The notes below the pieces were generated by a model, which saw only the letters and a list, made by a program, of their open reading frames with translations, did no database searches and was not told the origin of the DNA. A DNA stretch of 29,214 nt from SVTX01 sp045602385 (GTDB lineage Bacteria > Bacillota > Clostridia > Oscillospirales > CAG-272), in assembly GCA_045602385.1 (NCBI GenBank), contig JAZSBL010000008.1, positions 1 through 29,214 on the forward strand, read 5' to 3'. Both the position numbers and the translations under genes were made by a program. Shown one piece after another: positions 1-7,985 of this stretch (positions are counted from its first letter, which is position 1; every line of letters begins with the position of its first letter).

Positions 1-126
1 AAAGGCTCCCTTGTGTAAAGGGAGCTGTCAACGAAGTTGACTGAGGGATTGTAAATGAAACATATGCACTAGAACAATCCCTCCGTCTTGCTTCGCAATC
101 CACCTCCCTTTACACAAGGGAGGCTT
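1..126. repeat. MITE-like inverted repeat
   Basis: The left part reads AAAGGCTCCCTTGTGTAAAG and the right end reads CTTTACACAAGGGAGGCTT, its near-perfect reverse complement. Inner segments (TGAGGGATTGT and ACAATCCCTC) also pair, so the 126 bases can fold into one long imperfect hairpin. No protein is encoded. This layout fits a non-autonomous miniature element or a large REP-like unit. The window begins at its very edge, so the left boundary may be cut. Confidence 0.75.
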
Positions 127-204
127 ACGCCAAGCGTAATCCAAACGAATTTTACAGCCGTGGACACCCCGATAAATCAAAATTTGAAATGCGGTTTTTG
201 CGGG

Positions 205-284
205 CGGATATGGAATCCGCCCCTACGAGCATATAATTCTGCATTCTGCACTCTGCATTCTGCATTCTGCACTTTGCACTCATC
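205..284. repeat. REP-like palindrome followed by heptamer tract
   Basis: A short palindrome, GGCGGATATGGAATCCGCC, is followed by CCTACGA and then an imperfect tandem tract built from CTGCATT and CTGCACT units (237-284). The palindrome recurs with one base changed at about 14056-14074, and the heptamer tract recurs at 11705-11737, there also just after a CCCCTAC sequence. The stretch from 127 to 320 is otherwise gene-free. An open frame across 88-309 is an artefact of the repeat. Confidence 0.6.
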
Positions 285-316
285 TCCTCCCCGACAAATC
301 AAAATTTGAATTGGCG

Positions 317-346
317 ACAAAAAAGGACTGCCGTGGCAGTCCTTTT
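317..346 (-). terminator. Rho-independent terminator of the dcw operon
   Basis: A perfect 12-bp stem (321-332 with 335-346, loop of two bases) carries AAAAGGACTGCC in one arm. On the minus strand it is followed by a T run (complement of 317-326). It lies about 90 bases past the stop codon of the last dcw gene, so the operon ends here rather than continuing into ftsA/ftsZ. Confidence 0.85.
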
Positions 347-433
347 GGGGTATTATATGCTTATTGATCGATACGCCTCATAATCGGGGGCGGGGGCGGA
401 GCCGTTCAAGCCGCTCCGAAAAGTCGAAGTTAA

Positions 434-1327
434 TTAATCAACATACTCCGAAAAATCAAGCGTGAGGTCGGTGCGCGCCGTCGGGCGCGTGGGGTCGGAG
501 AGGTCTATCCTCGCTTTGTCCGAAAACTGCATAGTTCCCTCCGCAAGTATCTCGTACAGCACTCTGAACTTGACGTCAAGCTCGTTTACGTTGCCGAATT
601 TCACCTGAAATTTCTCTGCGTAGATAAGCGTTACGTCGTATTTCTCTGTCAGGATTACTCCGTTTGCCCCCTCGTGGTATCCGCTTTCCTTGAGCGCCGA
701 GAGGAACCTTGTAACGTACTCGTAATACCTCTCGTCCTGTACAGGGTAGAGCGTTTCCTTTTCCTCGTTGGTTTCCTCTACCGTGTCGTAAAAGACAAGT
801 GTTTTGCCAAGGACAGGCTCACGTACCTCGGGAATTTTGATAAGCACCGCGCCGTACGCCGAATACTTTGAGCCCGAGTTGCCTATGTCAAGCACGGTCA
901 GGTCCTTATCAAGCGCGCAATACTTATCCCCTATCTGGGTGTAATAATCGACCTCCATAAGCTCGATATAGATCGTAACCTTGCCAAACGGAGTCTTTGT
1001 GACCTTAACCTTTTCGGCAAGCGGCATGTTTTCCTGAATATTCCTCTTTATCGCCCACGAGGATCTCCAGAAAAGCCCGTCGCCTATGTCTATCTCGGCC
1101 GCAGAGATGACCTCCCCCTCGTTGAACACGGTGACGTCGCCCGTGACGTCTATCGTGTCTATCCTTATGAAAATGACCGCGGCTATGATCAATACAAGCA
1201 GAGCCCCGCCCGCGATCAGCGCGGCGGTAATGCGGCGGCGCGCTCGCGCGCCAAAGCGAAGCGTCAGCTTCGCCCTCAAGCCATCAAGGCTTTCTCTTGC
1301 CTTATCAGCGGCTTTCTTCTTGCCCAT
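434..1327 (-). CDS. ftsQ: Cell division protein FtsQ/DivIB
   Basis: The 297-residue product has a basic cytoplasmic start (about residues 1-33), one membrane segment (about 34-54, rich in L, I and V) and an extracytoplasmic part. The latter begins with a POTRA-like region (IDTIDVTGDVTVFNEGEVI) and continues as a beta-rich domain. This is the FtsQ/DivIB bitopic layout and normal length. In the divisome FtsQ/DivIB binds FtsL and DivIC/FtsB and helps control septal wall synthesis. The ATG follows GAGAGG closely. It is the last gene of the dcw operon, 42 bases after murG, and is followed by a terminator. Function is assigned from architecture and position, since this family is poorly conserved in sequence. 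Confidence 0.85.
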   Translation of the reverse strand: MGKKKAADKARESLDGLRAKLTLRFGARARRRITAALIAGGALLVLIIAAVIFIRIDTIDVTGDVTVFNEGEVISAAEIDIGDGLFWRSSWAIKRNIQENMPLAEKVKVTKTPFGKVTIYIELMEVDYYTQIGDKYCALDKDLTVLDIGNSGSKYSAYGAVLIKIPEVREPVLGKTLVFYDTVEETNEEKETLYPVQDERYYEYVTRFLSALKESGYHEGANGVILTEKYDVTLIYAEKFQVKFGNVNELDVKFRVLYEILAEGTMQFSDKARIDLSDPTRPTARTDLTLDFSEYVD

Positions 1328-1369
1328 AACCTCTCGTCCTTTCCTTGTCTTTAATATCGTCCTTCGGTT

Positions 1370-2476
1370 TTATTTCGCTATAAGTCGAGCTATCTCCTCA
1401 TAGATGCGCTCGTTTGCATCGGGAGCGGCAAAATCCCTTATCTTCTCACCCAGTGTCTTGCATCTCTCGCCGTCCTGCAAAAGGCTCTCTACCGTGCGCC
1501 AAAGCTTGCCCGACGCGAATTCCTTTTCCTCGCAAAGCTCGCACGCGCCCTTATCGTATATCGCCTTGGCGTTCTTATACTGGTGGTTTGCCACAACGTA
1601 GGGCGAGGGCACGAACACTACCGTCTTGCCAAGCAGCGCCGCCTCGGATATAGTCATAGCACCCGCGCGGCAGACAAGCAGATCGCAATCCGCCATTCTT
1701 CTGTCCATGTCGTAAATATAATCGGTGAGTGTAACGTTCTCTCGACTGTCAAGTCCCGCGCGCGCGTACTCGCTCTTCATTCTCTCATAGTCGCGCTTGC
1801 CCGACGCGTGGTAGAACTCCACACGCGGGAACTTATCCGCCAGCACCATAAGTGCCGCCACTACGCCGTCATTCATGGTCTCAGAGCCGCCCGAGCCGCC
1901 GAAGATCAGCACCTTTTTCTCAAAGTCCGATCTCTCCTCGCTTTTGGCGATTGCTCTCTTTTTTTCGTCAAAGACAGAGGGGTTGCCGACATTGACCAGC
2001 CTTTTCGCCCCCTTAAGCTCTGCCATGGTCGACTCAAAATTGGTCATTACCGAGTCAACTCTTGGCGCAAGGCGCGTTACCGCCTTGCCCGGGATAGCGT
2101 TAGACTCATGCACGAGGGTGGGAATACCCATTTTCGCGCCCGCGTTGAGGACGGGATAGCACGCAAAGCCGCCCGTGCCGATTATTATATCGGGCTTGAA
2201 CTCCCCGATCAGTCTTTTCGCCTGCCCTGCCGACTTTACCATGCAGTAGAGGGTCTTGAGATTTCGGGGGTCGTATATCTTATGGCTACCGCATATATCA
2301 ACGCGGTGGAGCTTATATCCTGCGCGCGTAACGAGGTCGACCGCCTTGTCGTTTGGCAAGGACGAGCTTACAAACTCGATCACAGCGTCGGGGTCATGTC
2401 TTTTTATCGTATCGGCGATCGCAAGCGCGGGGTTTACGTGTCCCGCGGTGCCGCCGCCTGTCAAGAGCACCTTCAT
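1370..2476 (-). CDS. murG: UDP-GlcNAc:lipid I N-acetylglucosaminyltransferase MurG
   Basis: MurG transfers GlcNAc from UDP-GlcNAc to lipid I on the inner face of the membrane, giving lipid II. The 368-residue product starts with the glycine-rich loop LLTGGGTAGHVNPALAIA. It also has TGGFACYPV, the HESNAIPGKA segment, the GGSGGSE loop of the C-terminal domain and CRAGAMTISEAALLGKT, which is the nucleotide-sugar binding region of GT28 enzymes. Length is typical. The start is supported by GGAGA shortly before the ATG. It lies 12 bases after ftsW and 42 before ftsQ in the same operon. Confidence 0.97.
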   Translation of the reverse strand: MKVLLTGGGTAGHVNPALAIADTIKRHDPDAVIEFVSSSLPNDKAVDLVTRAGYKLHRVDICGSHKIYDPRNLKTLYCMVKSAGQAKRLIGEFKPDIIIGTGGFACYPVLNAGAKMGIPTLVHESNAIPGKAVTRLAPRVDSVMTNFESTMAELKGAKRLVNVGNPSVFDEKKRAIAKSEERSDFEKKVLIFGGSGGSETMNDGVVAALMVLADKFPRVEFYHASGKRDYERMKSEYARAGLDSRENVTLTDYIYDMDRRMADCDLLVCRAGAMTISEAALLGKTVVFVPSPYVVANHQYKNAKAIYDKGACELCEEKEFASGKLWRTVESLLQDGERCKTLGEKIRDFAAPDANERIYEEIARLIAK

Positions 2477-2488
2477 ATTTATCTCCGT

Positions 2489-3748
2489 TTATTTTTTTAC
2501 GTATGAAAATCTTGAAATTGAGAGGACTATTCCCATCTCGAAAACCTGTATCATCTGCGCGTTTCCTCCCGACGAGAAGAATGGCAGAGCTATACCCGTA
2601 TTGGGCATTGAATTTGTGACAACGGCGATATTCAATACCGCCTGAAGCGCAATGTGCGTTACAAGTCCGTACGCGACGAGCGACGTGAATTTATCGGGCG
2701 CGCGTGACGCTATCTTGTATCCTCTCCACAAAAGCAGGGCGAACAGGATTATTACAAGCGCCGCGCCGAAAAATCCAAGCTCCTCGCAGACTATCGTGAA
2801 TATAAAGTCATTCTGCGGCTCGGATACGTAGCCGAACTTCAATCTTGAGTTTCCAAGCCCGACGCCGAATATTCCGCCCGAGCCTATGGCGTACAGTCCC
2901 TGCCAGGTCTGCCAAGCAGAGCCGCGGGGGTCTGCGTTTTCCAAAAAGAGCCAGGTGGTAACGCGCTCCATCGCGTAGTCCGACACAAGCAGGACAAGTC
3001 CGACGGCAAGCGCGCCAAGAGCGCAGATGATCAAAAGCCACTTCTTGTCCGCGCCGCCAAGAAACATGACGCAAAGACCAAGCAGGCCTATGATGATAAG
3101 TCCCGAGAGGTGCTTCTCAAGCATTACGAGTCCGCAAAGAGAGCCTATTACAAGCAAGGGATAGAGTATTCCGTATCTGAAATGTCCCTTGAATTTCTGC
3201 GAAAGCTCTATCTTCTTTTCATACTTTGACATTATAAGCGCCAAGAACATGACTACCGCGACCTTCGCGATCTCGGAAGGCTGCAGCGTGATAGGTCCTA
3301 TCTGTATCCAACGGTTAGCTCCACCGCCGCTCGTTCCTATAACAAGCACCGCCAAAAGCAGAATTATCGAGCCGATATACGCCGCCATCGAAAACATGCG
3401 CCAGAATGAGGGGCGCGCAAGAATTACAAAGGGTACAGTTCCTATCACCGCAAGCAGCATATATCCGATATGCCTTGTAATGTAGTAGAGGCTATCTCCC
3501 GTTTCAAGCTCCGCGGTATAGAAGCTCGCGCTGTACGACATTACCGCGCCGAATGATGCAAGCGCGATTACGATAAGGAGAAAATAGACGTCTATGCCGC
3601 CGCACTTGAGGACCTTTTCCTCTTTTTCCTCGGTCTTATGGATAGGCTCAAGGTATATGGGATCGTTTTCCTCAAGGCTCTTTTCAAATATGTTATTCAG
3701 TTTTTCGGTGCCGCGGACTATAAAGCCGCGCTTTTTTTCCTTCGGCAT
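2489..3748 (-). CDS. ftsW: SEDS peptidoglycan polymerase FtsW (or SpoVE)
   Basis: This is a polytopic SEDS glycosyltransferase that polymerises lipid II together with a class B PBP at the septum. The 419-residue product has a charged cytoplasmic N-terminal tail of about 50 residues, then roughly ten membrane segments. Visible family sequences are GGGANRWIQIGPITLQPSE, the GLGNSRLKFGYVSEPQNDFIFT region and the C-terminal GIALPFFSSGGNAQM. The start is fixed by GGAGAGGAGG ahead of the ATG. It sits between mraY and murG, where Bacillus subtilis has spoVE. FtsW and SpoVE cannot be told apart here by sequence alone. The N-terminal extension is longer than in Escherichia coli FtsW. Confidence 0.93.
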   Translation of the reverse strand: MPKEKKRGFIVRGTEKLNNIFEKSLEENDPIYLEPIHKTEEKEEKVLKCGGIDVYFLLIVIALASFGAVMSYSASFYTAELETGDSLYYITRHIGYMLLAVIGTVPFVILARPSFWRMFSMAAYIGSIILLLAVLVIGTSGGGANRWIQIGPITLQPSEIAKVAVVMFLALIMSKYEKKIELSQKFKGHFRYGILYPLLVIGSLCGLVMLEKHLSGLIIIGLLGLCVMFLGGADKKWLLIICALGALAVGLVLLVSDYAMERVTTWLFLENADPRGSAWQTWQGLYAIGSGGIFGVGLGNSRLKFGYVSEPQNDFIFTIVCEELGFFGAALVIILFALLLWRGYKIASRAPDKFTSLVAYGLVTHIALQAVLNIAVVTNSMPNTGIALPFFSSGGNAQMIQVFEMGIVLSISRFSYVKK

Positions 3749-3787
3749 AAGAGCCTCCTCTCCTGTTTATTTTTATGATATTCCCTA

Positions 3788-4858
3788 TCAGAGTATCGTG
3801 CCAAGCACTCCGATCGCGGTGAAGATCGCGCTGGCGATAAAGAATACCGTTACTATCTTATTCTCCGACCAGTTGCAGAGCTGGAAGTGGTGATGCACGG
3901 GGGCTTTCTTGAATATTCTCTTTCCGTGCGTTGCCTTGAAGTAAAGCCTTTGGGCAAGGCTTGAAAGCATGTCAAGCACGTATACGAAGCCCATTATCAC
4001 GACCGCGATAAACTCACCCGAGCTTATTGCAAGTCCCATGATGATACCGCCGATATAAAGCGAGCCTGTATCTCCCATGAACACCTTTGCGGGGTGATGG
4101 TTGTAGACAAGGAAGCCGAGAAGCGAGCCTAAAAGCGTTGCCGCAACTATCGCTGCGTATCTCGGCGCGGTGGGCTCTACCGTGAAATATATCGCCACCG
4201 AGCTTATGCTCATAAGAATTATTCCAAGCGAGCTTGCTACTCCCACAGAGGATGCAAGTCCGTCAAGTCCGTCGGTAATATTTGTGCTGTTTACAAATCC
4301 GACTATAACGAGCAGATAAAGAGCGTAGGCAAGATAGCCAAGCTCAAGCTTGATTGCCGTAAACGGAATACCGATGGCGGTCGTGAGCTTGCCCGTCATG
4401 CCCATCATGCAAAGGTATGCCGCCGCAACGACTATCTGCAAGATCAACTTCTGCGACTCGCTGAGTCCCTCGTTTCTCTTCCCCTTGAGCTTCTTGTAGT
4501 CGTCCACAAAGCCTATCATCGCGTTTGCAACGCCCAAGCAAAGGGTAAGCGCCAAGGGGATAAGATCTCCCGCCGCGCTTCTGTTGCCGATAAGCCCAAT
4601 GCTCTCAAGCACTACCCACAAAAGCATTACCGCAAGCGACGCGATTATAAAGCAGATGCCGCCCATTGTCGGTGTGCCCGACTTTGCCGCGTGCTCGGCT
4701 ACGTATTCGTTTATCGGCTGGTTTGCCTTTTTGTTTTTAAGAACGGGAATTATAAATTTACCCAAAAGCACGGTCATGCCGAAAACAAGCGCCGCGATTA
4801 TAAATGATTCAAGTCCTATTTTATGCGTGTAGTTTATCTTAAGTATCTCGTAAAGCAT
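3788..4858 (-). CDS. mraY: Phospho-MurNAc-pentapeptide translocase MraY
   Basis: MraY joins phospho-MurNAc-pentapeptide to undecaprenyl phosphate, making lipid I. The 356-residue membrane protein shows the family motifs: KSGTPTMGG near the N-terminus, FVDDYKK with the catalytic aspartates, NSTNITDGLDGLAS, MGDTGSLYIGG and the histidine-rich PVHHHFQL loop. About ten hydrophobic segments are present, as usual. A modest AAGGGA lies upstream of the ATG. The gene is followed after only 40 bases by ftsW. In many Bacillota murD stands between these two genes, and it is missing here. Confidence 0.97.
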   Translation of the reverse strand: MLYEILKINYTHKIGLESFIIAALVFGMTVLLGKFIIPVLKNKKANQPINEYVAEHAAKSGTPTMGGICFIIASLAVMLLWVVLESIGLIGNRSAAGDLIPLALTLCLGVANAMIGFVDDYKKLKGKRNEGLSESQKLILQIVVAAAYLCMMGMTGKLTTAIGIPFTAIKLELGYLAYALYLLVIVGFVNSTNITDGLDGLASSVGVASSLGIILMSISSVAIYFTVEPTAPRYAAIVAATLLGSLLGFLVYNHHPAKVFMGDTGSLYIGGIIMGLAISSGEFIAVVIMGFVYVLDMLSSLAQRLYFKATHGKRIFKKAPVHHHFQLCNWSENKIVTVFFIASAIFTAIGVLGTIL

Positions 4859-4907
4859 TTTATGCTATTCCCTTCTTTTTTGCCGTCGGTTTTATCCTGT
4901 CTTATTA

Positions 4908-6326
4908 TCAGGTCGTTTCAAAAAGTGTTTTTATTGCTCTTTCAAGCGCGACTCCTCGGCTTGCCTTGAAAAGCAGAGTGTCACCCTCTCGCATTTCATC
5001 TCTGATGCTCTCACACAGGGCATCTATGCTCTCGGTGTCCTCTACGGCATGGATGCGCTCCTCGGCAAGTCCCGCGTCAAGCGCGCCCTGTGCGATATAT
5101 CTACCCATTCCGCCAAGCGTAAAGAGCGCATCAACGCCGCGCGCGGCAAGGTATGCCCCTACCTCGCGGTGCATTTTCTCGGAGTCATCTCCAAGCTCGC
5201 GCATATCGCCAAGCACCGCTATCCTCTTTCCCTCGGTTTTTATAGCCGTAAGGGTGTCTATCGCCGCCCGCATTGATTCGGGCGCGGCGTTGTAGCAGTC
5301 GGATATGACCGTGACGCCATCCCTCTGCGTGATATTCTGTCGCATAGCCCCGGGAATATAGTCGGCAAGTCCGCGTCTTATCGCGTCCTCGGATATTCCC
5401 ATGATCATTGCCGCCGCCGCGGCAAACGCCGCGTTCACGGCGAGCTGCTTCCCGATAAGGTTTATATTAAGCGACTCGACCCTTCGCTCGCCCCAAACGA
5501 GGTCAAAGGACGTGCCGCCCTCACCGACGGTTATCTTTTCCGCGATGATATCGCAATCCTCACCCGTTCCAACGTAAAGTATATTATAATCTCCCGCGAC
5601 CGCGTGCTTATATAGCAACGGCTCGTCACCGTTAAGCAGGAGCATGCCTCCGCTTTTAAGTCCCTCGGCGATCTCAAGCTTCGCCAGCGCGATATTATCG
5701 CGTGTTTTGAGATATTCAAGGTGCGATGAGCCGATATTTATCACCATCGCGATATCGGGTGTCGCCGCGCGCGTCATGGCGCGTATTTCGCCGGGAGCGC
5801 TCATTCCCATCTCAAAGACCGCCGTGTCACGGTATTCCTCAACCGCCATAAGCGACATCGGCATGCCGATGATGCTGTTGAAGTTGCCCTCTGTGGCATA
5901 TAGCGATCTTTCAATTTTCAAAATGGAAGCGGTAAGCTCCTTTGTCGTGGTCTTTCCGACGCTTCCCGTTATAGCAACGGTATCAAGTCGCTTTCCCTCT
6001 CTGTACCCCTTGGCGCAGAGCGAAAACGCCTCTATTGAGTCGCGCACCGTGATAAACGCCGCCTCGGCGCGTGATACGTTATCCGGAATACGCTCACAAA
6101 GCACGCATCTGCATCCCTGCTCAATAGCCGAGAGGATATAGTCGTGTCCGTCAACTCTCTCCCCACGCGTTGCGACGAAAAGAGTCTTGGCATCAGCCTC
6201 CCTGCTGTCGGTGCAGACGTATCTTATCTGACACGCGCCGTCTTGGGTGTTGTCGGTAAGGCAACCACCGCAATAGTCCGCCACGTCACGGGCGCATATT
6301 TCAAAAAGTCCAAGCCGTATCTTCAT
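4908..6326 (-). CDS. murF: UDP-MurNAc-tripeptide:D-Ala-D-Ala ligase MurF
   Basis: MurF adds D-Ala-D-Ala to the UDP-MurNAc-tripeptide using ATP, in the cytoplasm. The 472-residue product has the Mur-ligase layout. An N-terminal substrate domain contains TDSREADAKTLFVATRGERVDGH. The ATP-binding P-loop TGSVGKTTTKE lies at about residues 120-130, followed by the EMGMSAPGEI and NIGSSHLEYL segments. The C-terminal domain has DCYNAAPESM and LGDMRELG. Length is normal. GGAG lies 5 bases before the ATG, and the gene starts 12 bases after the murE stop. Confidence 0.96.
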   Translation of the reverse strand: MKIRLGLFEICARDVADYCGGCLTDNTQDGACQIRYVCTDSREADAKTLFVATRGERVDGHDYILSAIEQGCRCVLCERIPDNVSRAEAAFITVRDSIEAFSLCAKGYREGKRLDTVAITGSVGKTTTKELTASILKIERSLYATEGNFNSIIGMPMSLMAVEEYRDTAVFEMGMSAPGEIRAMTRAATPDIAMVINIGSSHLEYLKTRDNIALAKLEIAEGLKSGGMLLLNGDEPLLYKHAVAGDYNILYVGTGEDCDIIAEKITVGEGGTSFDLVWGERRVESLNINLIGKQLAVNAAFAAAAAMIMGISEDAIRRGLADYIPGAMRQNITQRDGVTVISDCYNAAPESMRAAIDTLTAIKTEGKRIAVLGDMRELGDDSEKMHREVGAYLAARGVDALFTLGGMGRYIAQGALDAGLAEERIHAVEDTESIDALCESIRDEMREGDTLLFKASRGVALERAIKTLFETT

Positions 6327-6338
6327 CTTATCTCCGAA

Positions 6339-7892
6339 TTATCCGTAATATCTCTTTACATATTTGTCAACAAGCTCGCGCTCCGAGAAGGCTTGCCTGC
6401 CGTTTTTATCAATGCTGTATTCCTCGTGCCCCTTGCCCGCAAGCAGGATGAGGTCCCCTGCGCGCGCATTTCTTATGACGTATTCGATCGCCTTTTCCCT
6501 GTCCTCAATTACGGTAAAATGCCCATCGTCGCCAATGCCCGATATTATGTCGCTTATTATGTCAGAGGGGTCCTCTCCCCTCGGATTGTCCGAGGTGATG
6601 ACGAAAAAGTCCGCCATGCTCCCCGCTATCCGCCCCATCGCGGCGCGTTTCTGCTTTTCCCGATCTCCGCCGCAGCCAAATAGCAGCACTATCCTCTGCC
6701 CCTTGCCCCGAAGCATTTTTGCGGTGCGGAGCAGATTTTCAAGCGCGTCGGGTGTGTGCGCGTAGTCTATATATACCGAAAAGCCTACCCTAAAGGGCAA
6801 TTTCAGCTTTTCAAGCCGTCCGCGTATCAGTGTAAGCGATGCAATGGAATCTTTTATCTCGCGCGGAGATATGCCAAGCAGATTGGCTACCGCCGCCGCT
6901 TCAAGCGTGTTCATTACCGTGATCGCGCCCGGAATACCGGTCTTGATCCGAAGTCGAAGTCTGCCCGAGGCAAGCCTGTACTCCATACCGTTCTCGCCGC
7001 GAGAGCGAATGTCACACGCGGCATAGTCACTGCTCCGTCCGTCCATCGACACGGTATATCTGTGCCCCACAAGCTCCGAACACAGCCTTCTGCCGTATCT
7101 GTCGTCAATATTTATCACCGAGTAGCGGCATTTCTCAAAGAGCGTGCGCTTTGCCTTGTAATATTCCTCCATGTTCAGGTGGAAATCAAGGTGGTCCTCG
7201 GTAAGGTTGGTGAACACCCCGATCTCAAACTCGATCGGAGATACCTTTGATAATGCCAGGGCGTGCGAGGTGACCTCCATTATGACGTACCTCACTCCCG
7301 ATCCACGCATCTTATCAAGAATTTTATACAGCTCCTCTGGGTCCGGGGTGGTCATATTGGCAAGAGCGTTTCCCGATCTTATTTTCAGCTCCTCGTGTGT
7401 GCCGTCACCGCCCGAGATCAGATTGCCCGCCGTGCCGACAAGTCCGCAACGCGCGCCCGTCCCTGAGAGTATCTCGTAGATCATTCGCGTAACGCTGGTC
7501 TTTCCGTTAGTGCCGGTCACGCCTATAAAGGTCATCTCCTCTTGCGGATTATTATACCATGCCGCGAAAAGCCTTGCCATTGCCTCACGGCAATCCTTTA
7601 CGTATATAAGGGGAATGTCGTGCGCGCGTGGGTCTACCCGTCCGTCAAGCACCGCCCTCTCGGACACGACCGCCGCCCGCGCTCCGTGCGACACCGCCTC
7701 GGACAGATATTGATGCGAGTCGGTGTGAAATCCGTCTATGGCGATATAGAGTCCTCTTGTCGCCACCCGTCTTGAGTCTGTGAATATCTCGCCTATGTCA
7801 ATATTGGCAAGCTGATATGCCCCCGCGGGGCCTTCGCCCCCCTTGAGGGAATACTCTATTTTGGATTTTGTCAGTAAAGCTGAGAGTAACAC
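6339..7892 (-). CDS. murE: UDP-MurNAc-dipeptide ligase MurE (meso-DAP type)
   Basis: MurE adds the third stem-peptide residue to UDP-MurNAc-L-Ala-D-Glu. The 517-residue product has FTDSRRV in the substrate domain, the P-loop GTNGKT at about 127-132, the carbamylated-lysine region EVTSHAL, and DNPR at about 435-438. DNPR is the known signature of enzymes that take meso-diaminopimelate, while lysine-adding enzymes differ at this site. The start is a GTG with CGGAGG 8 bases ahead; no ATG lies nearby in frame. It follows the PBP gene after 93 purine-rich bases and precedes murF by 12 bases. Confidence 0.95.
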   Translation of the reverse strand: MLLSALLTKSKIEYSLKGGEGPAGAYQLANIDIGEIFTDSRRVATRGLYIAIDGFHTDSHQYLSEAVSHGARAAVVSERAVLDGRVDPRAHDIPLIYVKDCREAMARLFAAWYNNPQEEMTFIGVTGTNGKTSVTRMIYEILSGTGARCGLVGTAGNLISGGDGTHEELKIRSGNALANMTTPDPEELYKILDKMRGSGVRYVIMEVTSHALALSKVSPIEFEIGVFTNLTEDHLDFHLNMEEYYKAKRTLFEKCRYSVINIDDRYGRRLCSELVGHRYTVSMDGRSSDYAACDIRSRGENGMEYRLASGRLRLRIKTGIPGAITVMNTLEAAAVANLLGISPREIKDSIASLTLIRGRLEKLKLPFRVGFSVYIDYAHTPDALENLLRTAKMLRGKGQRIVLLFGCGGDREKQKRAAMGRIAGSMADFFVITSDNPRGEDPSDIISDIISGIGDDGHFTVIEDREKAIEYVIRNARAGDLILLAGKGHEEYSIDKNGRQAFSERELVDKYVKRYYG

Positions 7893-7907
7893 GAAAAAAA
7901 CCTCCGA

Positions 7908-7985
7908 GAAAATTGAATTCCTTTTTTCTTCCGTCTTTTTTGTGTTCCCTTTTTGGTGTTTTCTTTTTTGTGTTTCCTTTTTTAT
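7908..7985 (-). repeat. Purine-rich imperfect tandem repeat between PBP gene and murE
   Basis: On the coding strand this spacer reads as about four imperfect 13-15-base units of the form AAAAAAGGAAACAC, so it is almost pure purine with regularly spaced CAC. It fills nearly the whole gap between the stop of the PBP gene and the ribosome-binding site of murE. Slippage is the likely origin. It could act as an unstructured ribosome-loading spacer, which is inference only. Confidence 0.6.

Noticed and set aside
237..284. CRISPR array or true microsatellite
   Set aside because: Units are only 7 bases, imperfect and without spacers; no cas genes are present.
88..309. Plus-strand open frame of 73 codons
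   Set aside because: It runs through the inverted repeat and the heptamer tract (product with repeated FCTLHSA), has no ribosome-binding site and no family resemblance.
1583..2506. Long plus-strand open frame opposite murG
   Set aside because: It lies wholly on the antisense of a clear murG and has no recognisable domain. Long antisense frames are common in GC-rich coding sequence.
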